Source of the DNA: Mycolicibacterium sp. S2-37
Lineage (GTDB): Bacteria > Actinomycetota > Actinomycetes > Mycobacteriales > Mycobacteriaceae
NCBI RefSeq assembly: GCF_017352375.1
Contig: NZ_JAFEVR010000008.1
Coordinates: forward strand, 124,001 to 188,000
Length of the DNA stretch: 64,000 nt
Direction of reading: 5' to 3'
Of this stretch, positions 21,965 through 30,761 are shown piece by piece. The notes beneath the pieces were generated by a model, which did no database searches, was not told the DNA's origin, and saw only the letters and a list, made by a program, of their open reading frames with translations. A program made the position numbers and the translations under genes. Position 1 is the stretch's first letter; every line of letters begins with the position of its first letter.

Positions 21965-23464
21965 TCAGGCGGCAGGTTGGTTGCTGACACCCGACGCGCC
22001 GGTGTCTGCGTCGGTGTCGCTCTGCGCCGCGCCGTTGTCGACGCCCGTGCTGGCAACCCGGTCACGGGCGCCGGTGTCGTCGCGGTCCTGCGCTTCCGAT
22101 TCCTCCTGGTCGCCGGCCAGCGCACGGCTGCTCGCGACATCGGCGTCGTCAGGGCGCGCGATCCGGAGCACGCCGCCGACCGGGCCGTCGTCGGTCGCGG
22201 CCGACGCATCGTCGGCGGTCCGCTCCACGGCGTCGGGCGTCGGCCGGGCGGCCTGCGACGGCTGGACGACGAGCCGCGAGCGCGCCGCGGCCGCAGCCGC
22301 CTGTTGCTCGGTGGTCGGGGGCGCCGGGGTGGGCACCTGGGGACCGAAGGCGTCACGCACACCCTGCTCGACGGCGTCGGCGACCTTCACCGGGAAGTCC
22401 GGGCCGAGCGCGAACGGGTTGAACGGCAGCGGCGAGAGCGTCTGCGGGATGCCGGGGTTGATCTCGCGGTCGTAGCCGAGGTCGACCAGCAGCTTGGTCA
22501 GCGGCTGGACCAGCTTGATGAGCGGGTCGACGAGGAACGACGTGCCGGTCGACTGTCCGAGGTCCTGGAATGGCAGGAACAGCGGCAGGGTGCCCCGCTG
22601 CGGAATCAGCACGAACGTTGCGTCTTGGTACTCGCGCTTGGGTGCGGCGTCGATGGCGGCGGCCAGGGTCTCGTCGGTGTAGCCATACGGCATGGTGTCG
22701 TAGGGCCCGTTGCTGTTGGGCTCGAGGTAATAGCCGTGCACGTACTCGAAGGCCGCGAGCGCGTTCAGGACGGCCAGCGGGTTGCCCCAGTACAGGGGCG
22801 CGTCGCCCACGGGGTCGTATTCGAACGAGTAGTTGGTGCTCTTGATGCCGATGTCGGTGGGCAGCTGCGGCCCGAACGACAGGTCGATGAACGGGATGGT
22901 CGGAAGGAAACTCAGCCGCGACCACAGGCCCTGTGGGTTGTTGATGTTGCCGATGGTGACGACCGAGATCCGGTCTTTGGTCTCCTGGTTGAGGCCGGCC
23001 AGGTTGTACATCTCTCGGGAGACCACGGCGCCGCCCTGCGAGTAGCCGAAGAGGATGATGTCCTCGTCCGGCGGCGCGGTGGCGAGGGCCTGATGAACCG
23101 CCGCGTCGAGGTGGGCGACACCCTCGCCAACCGATTCGTTCCACGTGGCGCAATCCAGGCCGGGGCACCAGCCGGGAAAGATCACCAGCGGGAAAAAGGA
23201 TGCCGGGTACGGAATCCCCTCGAGATCGCAACCGTCGGTCGAGGTGCACGGCACACCGGACGGGTTGATGTACCGGTTGGCCGCATTCTCCTTCAAGCCG
23301 GTGACGGCGTTCGGGCCGGTGATGTTGTGGGTACCCGTCCCGGGGACGATGAGGGCGACCGCGCCGAAGGCCAGTGCTGCGGCGAAAGCCGACGCGACAC
23401 ATAAGCCGAGAGACGCGAGAAGCGAGGTAGCGGCGACGAACACCGCACGAGTCGACTTACGCAT
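21965..23464 (-). CDS. secreted PE-PPE domain serine hydrolase
   Basis: 499-aa exported hydrolase. Residues 1-35 form a signal/anchor (VFVAATSLLASLGLCVASAF). The body (residues about 38-340) is a PE-PPE domain (PF08237-type) starting LIVPGTGTHNITGPNAVTG, with the nucleophile elbow FGYSQGGAVVS and a late EYVHGYYLEP His. Residues about 375-499 are Ala/Asp/Pro-rich and disordered. There is no PE or PPE N-terminal domain, so it is the stand-alone hydrolase type. Family members are cutinase-like esterases. Convergent with the mmaA4-like gene. Confidence 0.85.
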   Translation of the reverse strand: MRKSTRAVFVAATSLLASLGLCVASAFAAALAFGAVALIVPGTGTHNITGPNAVTGLKENAANRYINPSGVPCTSTDGCDLEGIPYPASFFPLVIFPGWCPGLDCATWNESVGEGVAHLDAAVHQALATAPPDEDIILFGYSQGGAVVSREMYNLAGLNQETKDRISVVTIGNINNPQGLWSRLSFLPTIPFIDLSFGPQLPTDIGIKSTNYSFEYDPVGDAPLYWGNPLAVLNALAAFEYVHGYYLEPNSNGPYDTMPYGYTDETLAAAIDAAPKREYQDATFVLIPQRGTLPLFLPFQDLGQSTGTSFLVDPLIKLVQPLTKLLVDLGYDREINPGIPQTLSPLPFNPFALGPDFPVKVADAVEQGVRDAFGPQVPTPAPPTTEQQAAAAAARSRLVVQPSQAARPTPDAVERTADDASAATDDGPVGGVLRIARPDDADVASSRALAGDQEESEAQDRDDTGARDRVASTGVDNGAAQSDTDADTGASGVSNQPAA

Positions 23465-23782
23465 CCTGAGAGTTTCTCATGTTTCCGTGCTGCGCAAGGA
23501 CGCTTTCGCGACTGTTTCGTTGATTTGCCAAAAATGCATTGCTCGGCACAGATTTGCCCGGCAAAGGAAAATGAGGACCGGCTCCGAGGGGCGTAGGACG
23601 GTCCTGCGCGGAGGTCAACATCGGCGAAACCGCGATCCAAGATCAGAAACCGCGCTGTTCAACGAGGTGACGGGCCGGTGACATAACGAGCCGGTCTCGC
23701 GACTCGTATTGACAGTCAGCCCACAGTCTGACAGGCTCTCAGCAACTCTACTTAGAGTTCTATCCGCTCCCAGGGGGGAACA
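23465..23782. promoter_or_regulatory. divergent upstream region, no gene seen
   Basis: 318 nt between two divergent exported-protein genes. No coding frame with family features or codon bias was seen. It should carry both promoters. A G-rich Shine-Dalgarno (GGGGGGAA) lies just before the gene at 23783. Confidence 0.4.
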
Positions 23783-24139
23783 ATGACCATTAGCAACAAG
23801 ATCAAGATGGCGGCCGCAGCTGGCGCGATCGCCGGTGCGGCAGCCCTGTTCGCCCCGATCGGTATGGCGCAGGCGCAGCCGCAGGGCGTCATCGGCGCGG
23901 AGGCGGTGTCACTCGTCAACCCGACCGCCGAGGAGCTCGCGCTCTTCGGGGAATTCGGCAACGTCCGCGACAACGGCGGCGGCCAGTTCACCGTGACCCT
24001 GCCCGGCGCCGACGAGGCCGGCAATGGCAGTGGCGCCACGACCTGGTACGACATCATCTCGGCCTTCGCGGAGCGGTTCGCCGCGATCGGCGTCGAGACC
24101 GGCAACGAGACGCCCCCTTACGGCGGCGTCAGCGCCTGA
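23783..24139 (+). CDS. small secreted protein of unknown function
   Basis: 118-aa protein with a clear Sec signal peptide (IKMAAAAGAIAGAAALFAPI, cleavage after MAQAQ). The mature protein of about 85 aa begins PQGVIGAEAVSLVNPTAEEL and ends with a WYDIISAFAERFAAIG helix. It has no cysteines and no domain I recognise. GGGGGGAACA precedes the ATG. A perfect 15-bp hairpin follows its stop, so it is probably a single-gene transcript. The polysaccharide cluster begins just downstream. Confidence 0.75.
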   Translation: MTISNKIKMAAAAGAIAGAAALFAPIGMAQAQPQGVIGAEAVSLVNPTAEELALFGEFGNVRDNGGGQFTVTLPGADEAGNGSGATTWYDIISAFAERFAAIGVETGNETPPYGGVSA

Positions 24140-24165
24140 TCTGGCGACATTTCGCATACGACCTG

Positions 24166-24199
24166 ACGATGTGCGGCAGCGCATGCTGCCGCACATCGT
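24166..24199 (+). terminator. perfect hairpin terminator
   Basis: 15-bp perfect arms (24166-24180 and 24185-24199) with a 4-nt loop, 26 nt after the small secreted protein gene. It insulates that gene from the cluster that starts at 24282. Confidence 0.85.
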
Positions 24200-24281
24200 T
24201 GTCTCCGGGCGTTGATCATCGGACAGCTCGTGCTCTACCGGTGTACGTACGCCTAGACCTGGATGTAGGGGATCCCTCTGA

Positions 24282-26114
24282 GTGAGTAAATTCTTGCGAC
24301 GGCCGTCCGACGACGGATCCGGGGACATGGACGGTCGGGAGCGGTCAGGTGACGGATTCCGCTCCCGTCGCGCCCTCCTGGCGACTGGGGTGCTGCTCCT
24401 CGCCGTCATAGCGTTCGTCGCCTGGCTCGGCATCCGGGCACTCCAAGTGAAGTCGAGTCTCGAACAGGCTCGCGCGTCCGCGCAACAGGCCAAAGATGCC
24501 CTGCTGGAAGGCGATACCGAAGGAGCGTCGCGGGCAGCCGATGAAGTGCAGAACCATTCGCAGGCGGCTCGCGATGCCGCCCACTCCGTTCCGTGGGCCG
24601 TCGCATCCGTCGTGCCGTGGTTGGGCAGCCCTTTCGCGAGCGCTCAGCAGATCACTGACGTGGTGTCAGGTCTCGCCACGGACGTTCTCCAGCCGACGTC
24701 CGATGTCGGCACGTCGATCTCCCCAGATCGCTTGTATGCGAACGGCCGCGTAGATATTCAGCTGCTCCGTACCGAAGAACCTCAACTCCGGGCGATCTCG
24801 GAGAACGCGCAGCGGCTCGATACCGAAGCGGATGCGATCTCGGAACCCCAGTTCATCTCCGCCGTACGAGACGCTCGATCACAGCTTCAAGAGCAGACGG
24901 CCGAACTCGCGGGGCTACTCGAGAACACCGCCCTCGCCGCACGTTTGATGCCGTCGATGATGGGCGCGGACGGGCCGAGAAACTACTTCATGGGCTTCCA
25001 GACGAATGCCGAGGCCAGGGGCACCGGTGGTTTGGTCGGCGGCTTCGGCATCCTGCGATTCGACGACGGCCGGCCCTCCGTCGACACCCTCGCCAAGAAC
25101 ACCGAACTCAGTAAGGACTTCGCGCCGCTCGACCTAGGCCCGGACTTCGAGAGGTTGTACGGGTACGCGAAGGCGACGACAGACATCCGGAATAGCAACC
25201 TGAGTCCCCATTTCCCGTATGCGGCGCAGATCTGGAGGTCGATGTGGGCGCAACAGACGGGCATGGAGGTAGACGGCGCCATAGCCATCGACCCCATCGC
25301 ATTGAGCTACATCCTCAGTGCCGTCGGCGCGATCACCATGCCGGACGGAGAGGTCATCACAGGCCAGAATGTGGTCGAGCTGACCGAGTCCACCCTCTAC
25401 GCCCGCTTCCCCACCCTGGGCGACCAAGTTGCACGGAAGGACTACCTCCAGGGTATCGCCGCCGAGGTCGTGAAAAAGATGACCGGGCCGATCAATTCGC
25501 CGAAGCAGCTTCTGGATGCCTTGGGCAAGGCGGTTGGCGAACGCCGGATCGCGGTGTGGAGCGCAGTGCCCGACGAGCAGGCCCAACTCGAGGAGACTCC
25601 GCTCGCGCACACGGTTCCCGACGATTCGGCGCCGTACGCCCAGGTGGTCATCAACAATGTAGCCGGCAACAAGCTCGATTACTACCTGAAGAGGGAGATC
25701 GAGTACGTGGCGGACGGGTGCGAAGGCGACAACCGTAACTCGACAGTCACCGTACGCCTCGAGAACACGGCTCCGGACTCACTACCCCCATTCATTGCCG
25801 CCGACCTCGGACTACCACGAGATTGGAAATTCGACATCCCCAGCGGGACCATGGTCTCCTCCGTCCGCCTCTACGCGACGAGGGGCGCAGTTCTGGAGAG
25901 CGTTCTCTTGAACGGCCAGAAGACAAAGGTCTTCGAGCGCGTGGAGCAGGGGCATCCGAGCTTTGGCGTAGAGATCGTGTTACTCCGTGGCCGCTCGGCA
26001 GAGCTCACCTTCCGACTCTCGGAGCCGACGTCCCCCGGAGCACCGCGTGTCCCGGTTCAGCCGTTGGTGGACAACGTAGTTCCGTCAGTGTCCGTCCCTG
26101 AGTGCACGAGATGA
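24282..26114 (+). CDS. DUF4012 domain membrane protein
   Basis: 610-aa protein with a short charged N-terminus and one membrane helix at residues about 30-52 (ALLATGVLLLAVIAFVAWLG), then a helical segment with coiled-coil character (SSLEQARASAQQAKDALLEG) and a large extracellular DUF4012 domain (NYFMGFQTNAEARGTGGLVG; LDLGPDFERL). DUF4012 genes commonly accompany actinobacterial polysaccharide clusters; the molecular role is unknown. The start is GTG 24282. It is the first gene of the cluster and overlaps the next small ORF by ATGA. Confidence 0.85.
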   Translation: MSKFLRRPSDDGSGDMDGRERSGDGFRSRRALLATGVLLLAVIAFVAWLGIRALQVKSSLEQARASAQQAKDALLEGDTEGASRAADEVQNHSQAARDAAHSVPWAVASVVPWLGSPFASAQQITDVVSGLATDVLQPTSDVGTSISPDRLYANGRVDIQLLRTEEPQLRAISENAQRLDTEADAISEPQFISAVRDARSQLQEQTAELAGLLENTALAARLMPSMMGADGPRNYFMGFQTNAEARGTGGLVGGFGILRFDDGRPSVDTLAKNTELSKDFAPLDLGPDFERLYGYAKATTDIRNSNLSPHFPYAAQIWRSMWAQQTGMEVDGAIAIDPIALSYILSAVGAITMPDGEVITGQNVVELTESTLYARFPTLGDQVARKDYLQGIAAEVVKKMTGPINSPKQLLDALGKAVGERRIAVWSAVPDEQAQLEETPLAHTVPDDSAPYAQVVINNVAGNKLDYYLKREIEYVADGCEGDNRNSTVTVRLENTAPDSLPPFIAADLGLPRDWKFDIPSGTMVSSVRLYATRGAVLESVLLNGQKTKVFERVEQGHPSFGVEIVLLRGRSAELTFRLSEPTSPGAPRVPVQPLVDNVVPSVSVPECTR

Positions 26115-26281
26115 ACGTCTACAGCGCAAACCGGCGCCGACCGGCGGGGGACGTGAGTGCTGGTTCGCGGCCGAACCGGATAGACGCCGGCTGCGTAGGC
26201 TTCACGATGCACTTCTGTGACCGCTGCGAGGGCCCGCACAGCAAGACGGCCGGTCGATTGGTACTGGAGGGGTGGCAGTGA
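26111..26281 (+). CDS. hidden 56-aa ORF with CxxC, coupled at both ends
   Basis: A short frame starting ATG 26111 that overlaps the DUF4012 stop (ATGA) and ends TGA at 26281, overlapping the BY-kinase GTG start by four bases (GTGA). It reads MNVYSANRRRPAGDV at the start, has TMHFCDRCEGPHSKTAGR in the second half and ends LEGWQ. The Cys-x-x-Cys could bind metal or be redox active. No family was recognised. The four-base overlaps on both sides are the main argument that it is translated. Confidence 0.5.
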   Translation: MNVYSANRRRPAGDVSAGSRPNRIDAGCVGFTMHFCDRCEGPHSKTAGRLVLEGWQ

Positions 26282-27774
26282 GTCTGCAAGAGTTCGTGAA
26301 GCTGCTGCGCTCCCGGTGGATCACGGTGTGCGTAGTCATCGCCGTCTCAGTCTTGGGAGCCTTGGCAGTCTCACTACTCACGACTCCCCTCTACCAGGCG
26401 TCGACGCGCCTCTTTGTCTCTACGACTGCCGGTTCATCGTTGTCAGACGCATATCAGGGGAACCGATTCTCCCAGGAACGAGTGATTTCTTACTCCGAGC
26501 TTCTCATGGGCGAAACGCTGGCGCAGCGCACGATCAACAAGCTGGACTTGGATATGAGTGCAGCCGAGTTGAAGGAGCACGTTCAGGCGAGCGCCAAAGC
26601 CGATACAGTACTCATCACTGTCGACGTGTTGGACGAATCACCGGTGCAGGCACGCGACATCGCGAATACATTGTCCGACGAGTTCGTGGCTCTCGTTCGG
26701 GAGTTGGAAACGCCCGAGGACGGCGCGCGTGCCGACGCCCGTGTCGTCGTCGAACAGCGAGCGTCCATCCCCAGTCAGCCAGTCGTGCCGAAAACGGCAC
26801 GGAACATCGGCATTGGCCTCGCCCTCGGAATCGTGTTGGGCATCGGGCTTGCCGTGGTACGCGACCTCCTCGACAACACGGTGAAGGGCCGGGAAGACCT
26901 CGAGGGAATCACCCGCTCGGGAATTGTAGGCACAATACCGCTCGATAAAGAGCGGCGACGAAGCCCTGCCATATCTTTCGAACACGACAACTCTGCCATC
27001 GCCGAGGCATTTCGCAAGCTCCGCACGAATCTGCAATTCCTTTCTGTTGACAACCCTCCGCGCGTGATAGTCGTGACCAGTTCGGTGCCCGCGGAAGGCA
27101 AATCCACCACAGCGATCAACATCGCGCTTGCCTTGGCAGAGGCCGAACACAATGTGGTACTTGTTGACGGGGACATGCGGCGCGCAACCTTGGCCAAGTA
27201 CCTCGGTCTCGTGGAGCCTGTCGGTTTCAGCACGGTGCTCAGCGGCCGAGCGACCCTTTCAGAGGCCTTGCAGAAGACTTCTTTCCCAGGATTGACAGTC
27301 CTGGCCGCCGGCGCCATCCCCCCGAACCCCAGCGAGTTACTGGGGTCTCAGGCCGCAAAGAACCTACTGGGCGACCTCCGCACGCAATTTGACTACGTCA
27401 TCGTCGATTCGACGCCATTACTTGCAGTAACCGATGCGGCACTGCTGGCCGCGGGTGCCGACGGCGTCCTTATCATGGCGCGGTTCGGCCACACCAGGCG
27501 CGAGCAGTTGATCCACGCAGTTGAGAATCTCAAGAGTGTCGGCGCACCCTTACTCGGCGCGGTGTTCACATTGACGCCCTCGCGGGGAAATGGATCTTAC
27601 AGCTACGGCTACGGCTATTACGGTGAAGGAAGTACGCCACAATCGACACGCAGCGAAATGCGTAAGCCCGCCGCGTTGAATCCGCCGGCGATGCCCAAGA
27701 ACGGCGCTGTCCGGCCTGTTGCGGACAGCGGCCCGCCGACGCGAAGCCCGGTAAGACGAGAGGCATCAGACTAA
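26278..27774 (+). CDS. Wzz-like polysaccharide co-polymerase / BY-kinase
   Basis: About 498 aa, fusing a Wzz-type chain-length domain with a bacterial tyrosine kinase. Two membrane helices flank the periplasmic part (WITVCVVIAVSVLGALAVSL and NIGIGLALGIVLGIGLAVV). The kinase shows Walker A VPAEGKSTT, Walker A' VVLVDGDMRR and Walker B VIVDSTPLL. The C-terminal Tyr cluster YSYGYGYYG is the usual autophosphorylation tail. GTG 26278 is preferred over 26272 because GGAGG sits 7 nt upstream. It should control polymer length and export; the phosphatase at 41969 is the likely partner. Confidence 0.92.
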   Translation: MSLQEFVKLLRSRWITVCVVIAVSVLGALAVSLLTTPLYQASTRLFVSTTAGSSLSDAYQGNRFSQERVISYSELLMGETLAQRTINKLDLDMSAAELKEHVQASAKADTVLITVDVLDESPVQARDIANTLSDEFVALVRELETPEDGARADARVVVEQRASIPSQPVVPKTARNIGIGLALGIVLGIGLAVVRDLLDNTVKGREDLEGITRSGIVGTIPLDKERRRSPAISFEHDNSAIAEAFRKLRTNLQFLSVDNPPRVIVVTSSVPAEGKSTTAINIALALAEAEHNVVLVDGDMRRATLAKYLGLVEPVGFSTVLSGRATLSEALQKTSFPGLTVLAAGAIPPNPSELLGSQAAKNLLGDLRTQFDYVIVDSTPLLAVTDAALLAAGADGVLIMARFGHTRREQLIHAVENLKSVGAPLLGAVFTLTPSRGNGSYSYGYGYYGEGSTPQSTRSEMRKPAALNPPAMPKNGAVRPVADSGPPTRSPVRREASD

Positions 27775-27825
27775 TATGGCGGCGTCGACCGATCGAAACG
27801 CCGTAGACGGGCGATGGAAGTCAGA

Positions 27826-28872
27826 ATGACGAAGCGTGCGCTCATCACCGGGATCACCGGCCAAGACGGTTCGTACCTCGCGGAACTGTTGTTGCACAAG
27901 GGATACGAGGTCCATGGGCTCATCCGCCGCGCCTCGACGTTCAACACCGCACGCATCGACCACCTCTACGTGGACCCGCACTCAGCTGGCGCTCGACTGT
28001 TCTTGCATTACGGCGACCTCAGCGATGGGGCGCGCCTGGTCACCCTGCTGGCCGACATCCACCCTGACGAGGTGTACAACCTCGCCGCCCAATCACACGT
28101 GAGAGTTTCGTTCGAGGAACCCGAACACACCGCGGATACGACCGGGACTGGAACGGTACGCATGCTGGAGGCGGTACGACTATCTGGCATCAAGACCCGC
28201 TTCTATCAAGCCTCGTCGTCCGAACTCTACGGCGCGTCCCCCCCTCCGCAGAACGAAGACACACCGTTTCATCCTCGTTCCCCATACGCTGCGGCGAAGC
28301 TGTACAGCTATTGGATAACAAAAAACTACAGGGATGCGTATGGAATCTTCGCCGCAAACGGAATTCTGTTCAACCACGAATCACCCCGTCGCGGAGAGAC
28401 TTTCGTCACCCGTAAGATCACCCGCGCCATAGCCGCGATAAAGGCAGGCCGGCAGGATTGCCTCTATATGGGCAATCTCGACGCTATACGAGACTGGGGA
28501 TATGCTCCCGAGTACGTCGAAGGCATGTGGCGCATGCTGCAGGTTGACGAGCCGGACGACTACGTCCTCGCGACCGGAGTAGGTATCACCGTCCGCGAAT
28601 TCCTTGAAATCGCATTCGCGCACGCTGGACTCGAGTGGCAGGACCACGTCCGTTTTGACGACCGTTATCTCCGGCCCACAGAGGTGGACGCGCTGATCGG
28701 AGACCCGTCCAAGGCGAATCTGAAACTTGGATGGACGCCGACCCTGGACGGCCGGCAGTTGGCTCGACTCATGGTCGACGCTGACATCGAGGCAATCAAG
28801 CATTCTGGGCGTCCGTGGATCGACCAAGTCAGTCTGAGTTCATGGGCGACCACCACCGACGGGGCGCGGTAG
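27826..28872 (+). CDS. gmd: GDP-mannose 4,6-dehydratase
   Basis: 348-aa extended SDR that converts GDP-mannose to GDP-4-keto-6-deoxymannose, the first step to GDP-L-fucose. Visible: NAD motif [36 protein letters not shown], the active site ASSSELYG with Tyr-x-x-x-Lys in [13 protein letters not shown], and [19 protein letters not shown], which is highly diagnostic of Gmd. GGAAG lies 5 nt before ATG 27826. It is followed after 2 nt by fcl. Codon use looks less GC-biased than in the flanking core genes. Confidence 0.95.
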   Translation: MTKRALITGITGQDGSYLAELLLHKGYEVHGLIRRASTFNTARIDHLYVDPHSAGARLFLHYGDLSDGARLVTLLADIHPDEVYNLAAQSHVRVSFEEPEHTADTTGTGTVRMLEAVRLSGIKTRFYQASSSELYGASPPPQNEDTPFHPRSPYAAAKLYSYWITKNYRDAYGIFAANGILFNHESPRRGETFVTRKITRAIAAIKAGRQDCLYMGNLDAIRDWGYAPEYVEGMWRMLQVDEPDDYVLATGVGITVREFLEIAFAHAGLEWQDHVRFDDRYLRPTEVDALIGDPSKANLKLGWTPTLDGRQLARLMVDADIEAIKHSGRPWIDQVSLSSWATTTDGAR

Positions 28873-28874
28873 TC

Positions 28875-29852
28875 GTGGAAGACGTCGCTCATTTCACACC
28901 CGGCGAGTTGGATCGCGACGCGGTGTTTTATGTTGCGGGCCATCGTGGTCTCGTGGGGTCAGCCATCACAAGAATCCTTCAAGCGTCAGGCTTCACGAAT
29001 GTTGTGGGCATGACATCTTCCCAACTCGACCTGAGGAATCGCGAAGCAGTGCGCGAATTTTTTCAGCGAATGAAGCCCCGATACGTCGTAATGGCTGCGG
29101 CGAAGGTTGGGGGCATTCTGGCCAATAGTTCGTATCCGGTCGAATTCCTCAGCGACAACGTGCAGATCCAGGTTAACGTACTGGACGCAGCGAGGGAGGT
29201 GGAAGTCGAACGGCTACTATTCCTGGGATCGTCATGTATTTATCCAAAGTATGCCGAACAGCCCATCCGCGAAGACGCACTGCTCACCGGCCGCTTAGAA
29301 TCGACAAACGACGCCTACGCAATTGCGAAGATTGCGGGGATAATACATGTACAGGCAGTTCGTCGGGAATATGGACTTCCTTGGATCTCCGCGATGCCGA
29401 CCAATCTGTATGGACCCAACGACAATTTTTCGCCACTCGGTTCACACGTTCTTCCTGCACTCATACGTCGGTACGACGAAGCGGTGCAATCCGGGGCACA
29501 AACAGTGACCAATTGGGGTACCGGCCTCGCCCGACGTGAATTCCTCCATTCCGACGACATGGCGGATGCGTGCCTCCACCTGCTCGAGCACTATGACGGA
29601 GCCACCCATGTCAATGTAGGCACAGGAACAGACTCCACAATTAGGGATGTAGCCGACACCATCGCTTCGGTGGTGGGATATCGGGGGCTTACTGAGTGGG
29701 ATACTTCGAAGCCGGACGGCACACCTCAGAAACTTCTCGATGTCTCCAGACTTGAAGGGTCCGGCTGGGCGTCCAAGATCAGCTTGACGGAAGGTGTCGA
29801 GCGCACAGTCGCGTGGTACCGGGAGCATTCCGGAAGCGTGAGAAGCGCCTGA
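28875..29852 (+). CDS. fcl: GDP-L-fucose synthase
   Basis: 325-aa epimerase/reductase (GMER) completing GDP-L-fucose synthesis. Motifs: YVAGHRGLVGSAITR (NADPH binding), AAAKVGGILANSSYPVEF, LFLGSSCIYPK (catalytic Ser), DAYAIAKIAG (Tyr-x-x-x-Lys) and MPTNLYGPNDNF. I chose GTG 28875, two bases after the gmd stop. An ATG at 28842 inside gmd is an alternative. The pair gives the cluster its own supply of activated L-fucose. Confidence 0.93.
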   Translation: MEDVAHFTPGELDRDAVFYVAGHRGLVGSAITRILQASGFTNVVGMTSSQLDLRNREAVREFFQRMKPRYVVMAAAKVGGILANSSYPVEFLSDNVQIQVNVLDAAREVEVERLLFLGSSCIYPKYAEQPIREDALLTGRLESTNDAYAIAKIAGIIHVQAVRREYGLPWISAMPTNLYGPNDNFSPLGSHVLPALIRRYDEAVQSGAQTVTNWGTGLARREFLHSDDMADACLHLLEHYDGATHVNVGTGTDSTIRDVADTIASVVGYRGLTEWDTSKPDGTPQKLLDVSRLEGSGWASKISLTEGVERTVAWYREHSGSVRSA

Positions 29853-29936
29853 TGCCATTCGATTCCTCGACGCTGACGTACGTCACCATTCTGAGCATAG
29901 GGAGATGGGCTCATCGCAGATAACCATCAGGATGGG

Positions 29937-30701
29937 TTGTCACTTCGCCGGCGATTCTACCCCGAGAGCAATGTAGGCGCTTTCAGTTTTGCGGATGTCG
30001 GAGTTGCGCTTTTCTCTCAGATACACGCCGTCCTCCGCCCAACGGATCGGGTGCTCGACTTCGGAGCCGGCAGAGGTGAACAGATACTCGACGATGTCGT
30101 CGAGTATCGTCGCCATCTGTTCAACCTGCGAGGACGCTGCGCCCATGTCGAGGGGTGCGATGTCGATGAGGCGGTCCTCAGCAACCCATTCGTAGACCAT
30201 GCCGAGGTGATAGCCCCCGACGGCCCGTTACCCTATGCAGACAACAGCTTTGACATCATCTTCGCGCGATTCGTCTTCGAACACGTTCAAAATGCTGAGA
30301 TCGTGGCCAATGAGCTGACGCGAGTACTGAAACCCGGCGGACTGATTGCGTCGCTCACACCGAACAAATACGGATATATCGCCGCAGCCGGTACCTTGGT
30401 CCCCAATCGTCTCCATGTCAAGGCGCTGAAAGCCATTCAGCCCAAACGCAAAGCTGTCGACGTCTTCCCGACAAAGTATCGCCTCAACAGCCGAAGCGCT
30501 TTGATGAATGCGTTCGGCGATCGAGTGAACATCCATCTTGTATACGCTTCGGGCGAGCCGGCATACCATTTCGGCAAACCATGGCTTTACCGGGTATTCA
30601 AGTTCCTACACAAGCACATGCCAGATCGCATCCAACCGTTACTGATAATTTTCATCGTCAAACCGGACGCAGTTCACGCACGGAGCGTGGGGTCTCCATA
30701 A
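29937..30701 (+). CDS. class I SAM-dependent methyltransferase
   Basis: 254-aa methyltransferase. Motif I is RVLDFGAGRGEQ, the acidic loop is VEGCDVDEAV, and FDIIFARFVFEHV then LTRVLKPGGLIAS follow the methyltransferase type 11 pattern. The start is TTG 29937, because no ATG or GTG exists after the upstream in-frame stop; AGGA lies 4 nt before it. It probably methylates a sugar or sugar-lipid intermediate of the cluster. Which hydroxyl or carboxyl is modified is not predictable. Confidence 0.82.
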   Translation: MSLRRRFYPESNVGAFSFADVGVALFSQIHAVLRPTDRVLDFGAGRGEQILDDVVEYRRHLFNLRGRCAHVEGCDVDEAVLSNPFVDHAEVIAPDGPLPYADNSFDIIFARFVFEHVQNAEIVANELTRVLKPGGLIASLTPNKYGYIAAAGTLVPNRLHVKALKAIQPKRKAVDVFPTKYRLNSRSALMNAFGDRVNIHLVYASGEPAYHFGKPWLYRVFKFLHKHMPDRIQPLLIIFIVKPDAVHARSVGSP

Positions 30702-30761
30702 CAGCGTCTCGGCCCGTACCCGAGCGTCCTCGCACCACATCCAGACACAATAGAGGCTCAA

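Noticed and set aside
21977..23404. Plus-strand frame (about 475 codons) opposite the PE-PPE hydrolase
   Set aside because: Arg/Val/Asp-rich shadow without motifs; the minus strand has a signal peptide and a nucleophile elbow.
29852..29923. 23-codon frame starting in a TGATG overlap with the fcl stop
   Set aside because: Too short and without features to claim as a gene; it may simply be spacer before the methyltransferase.
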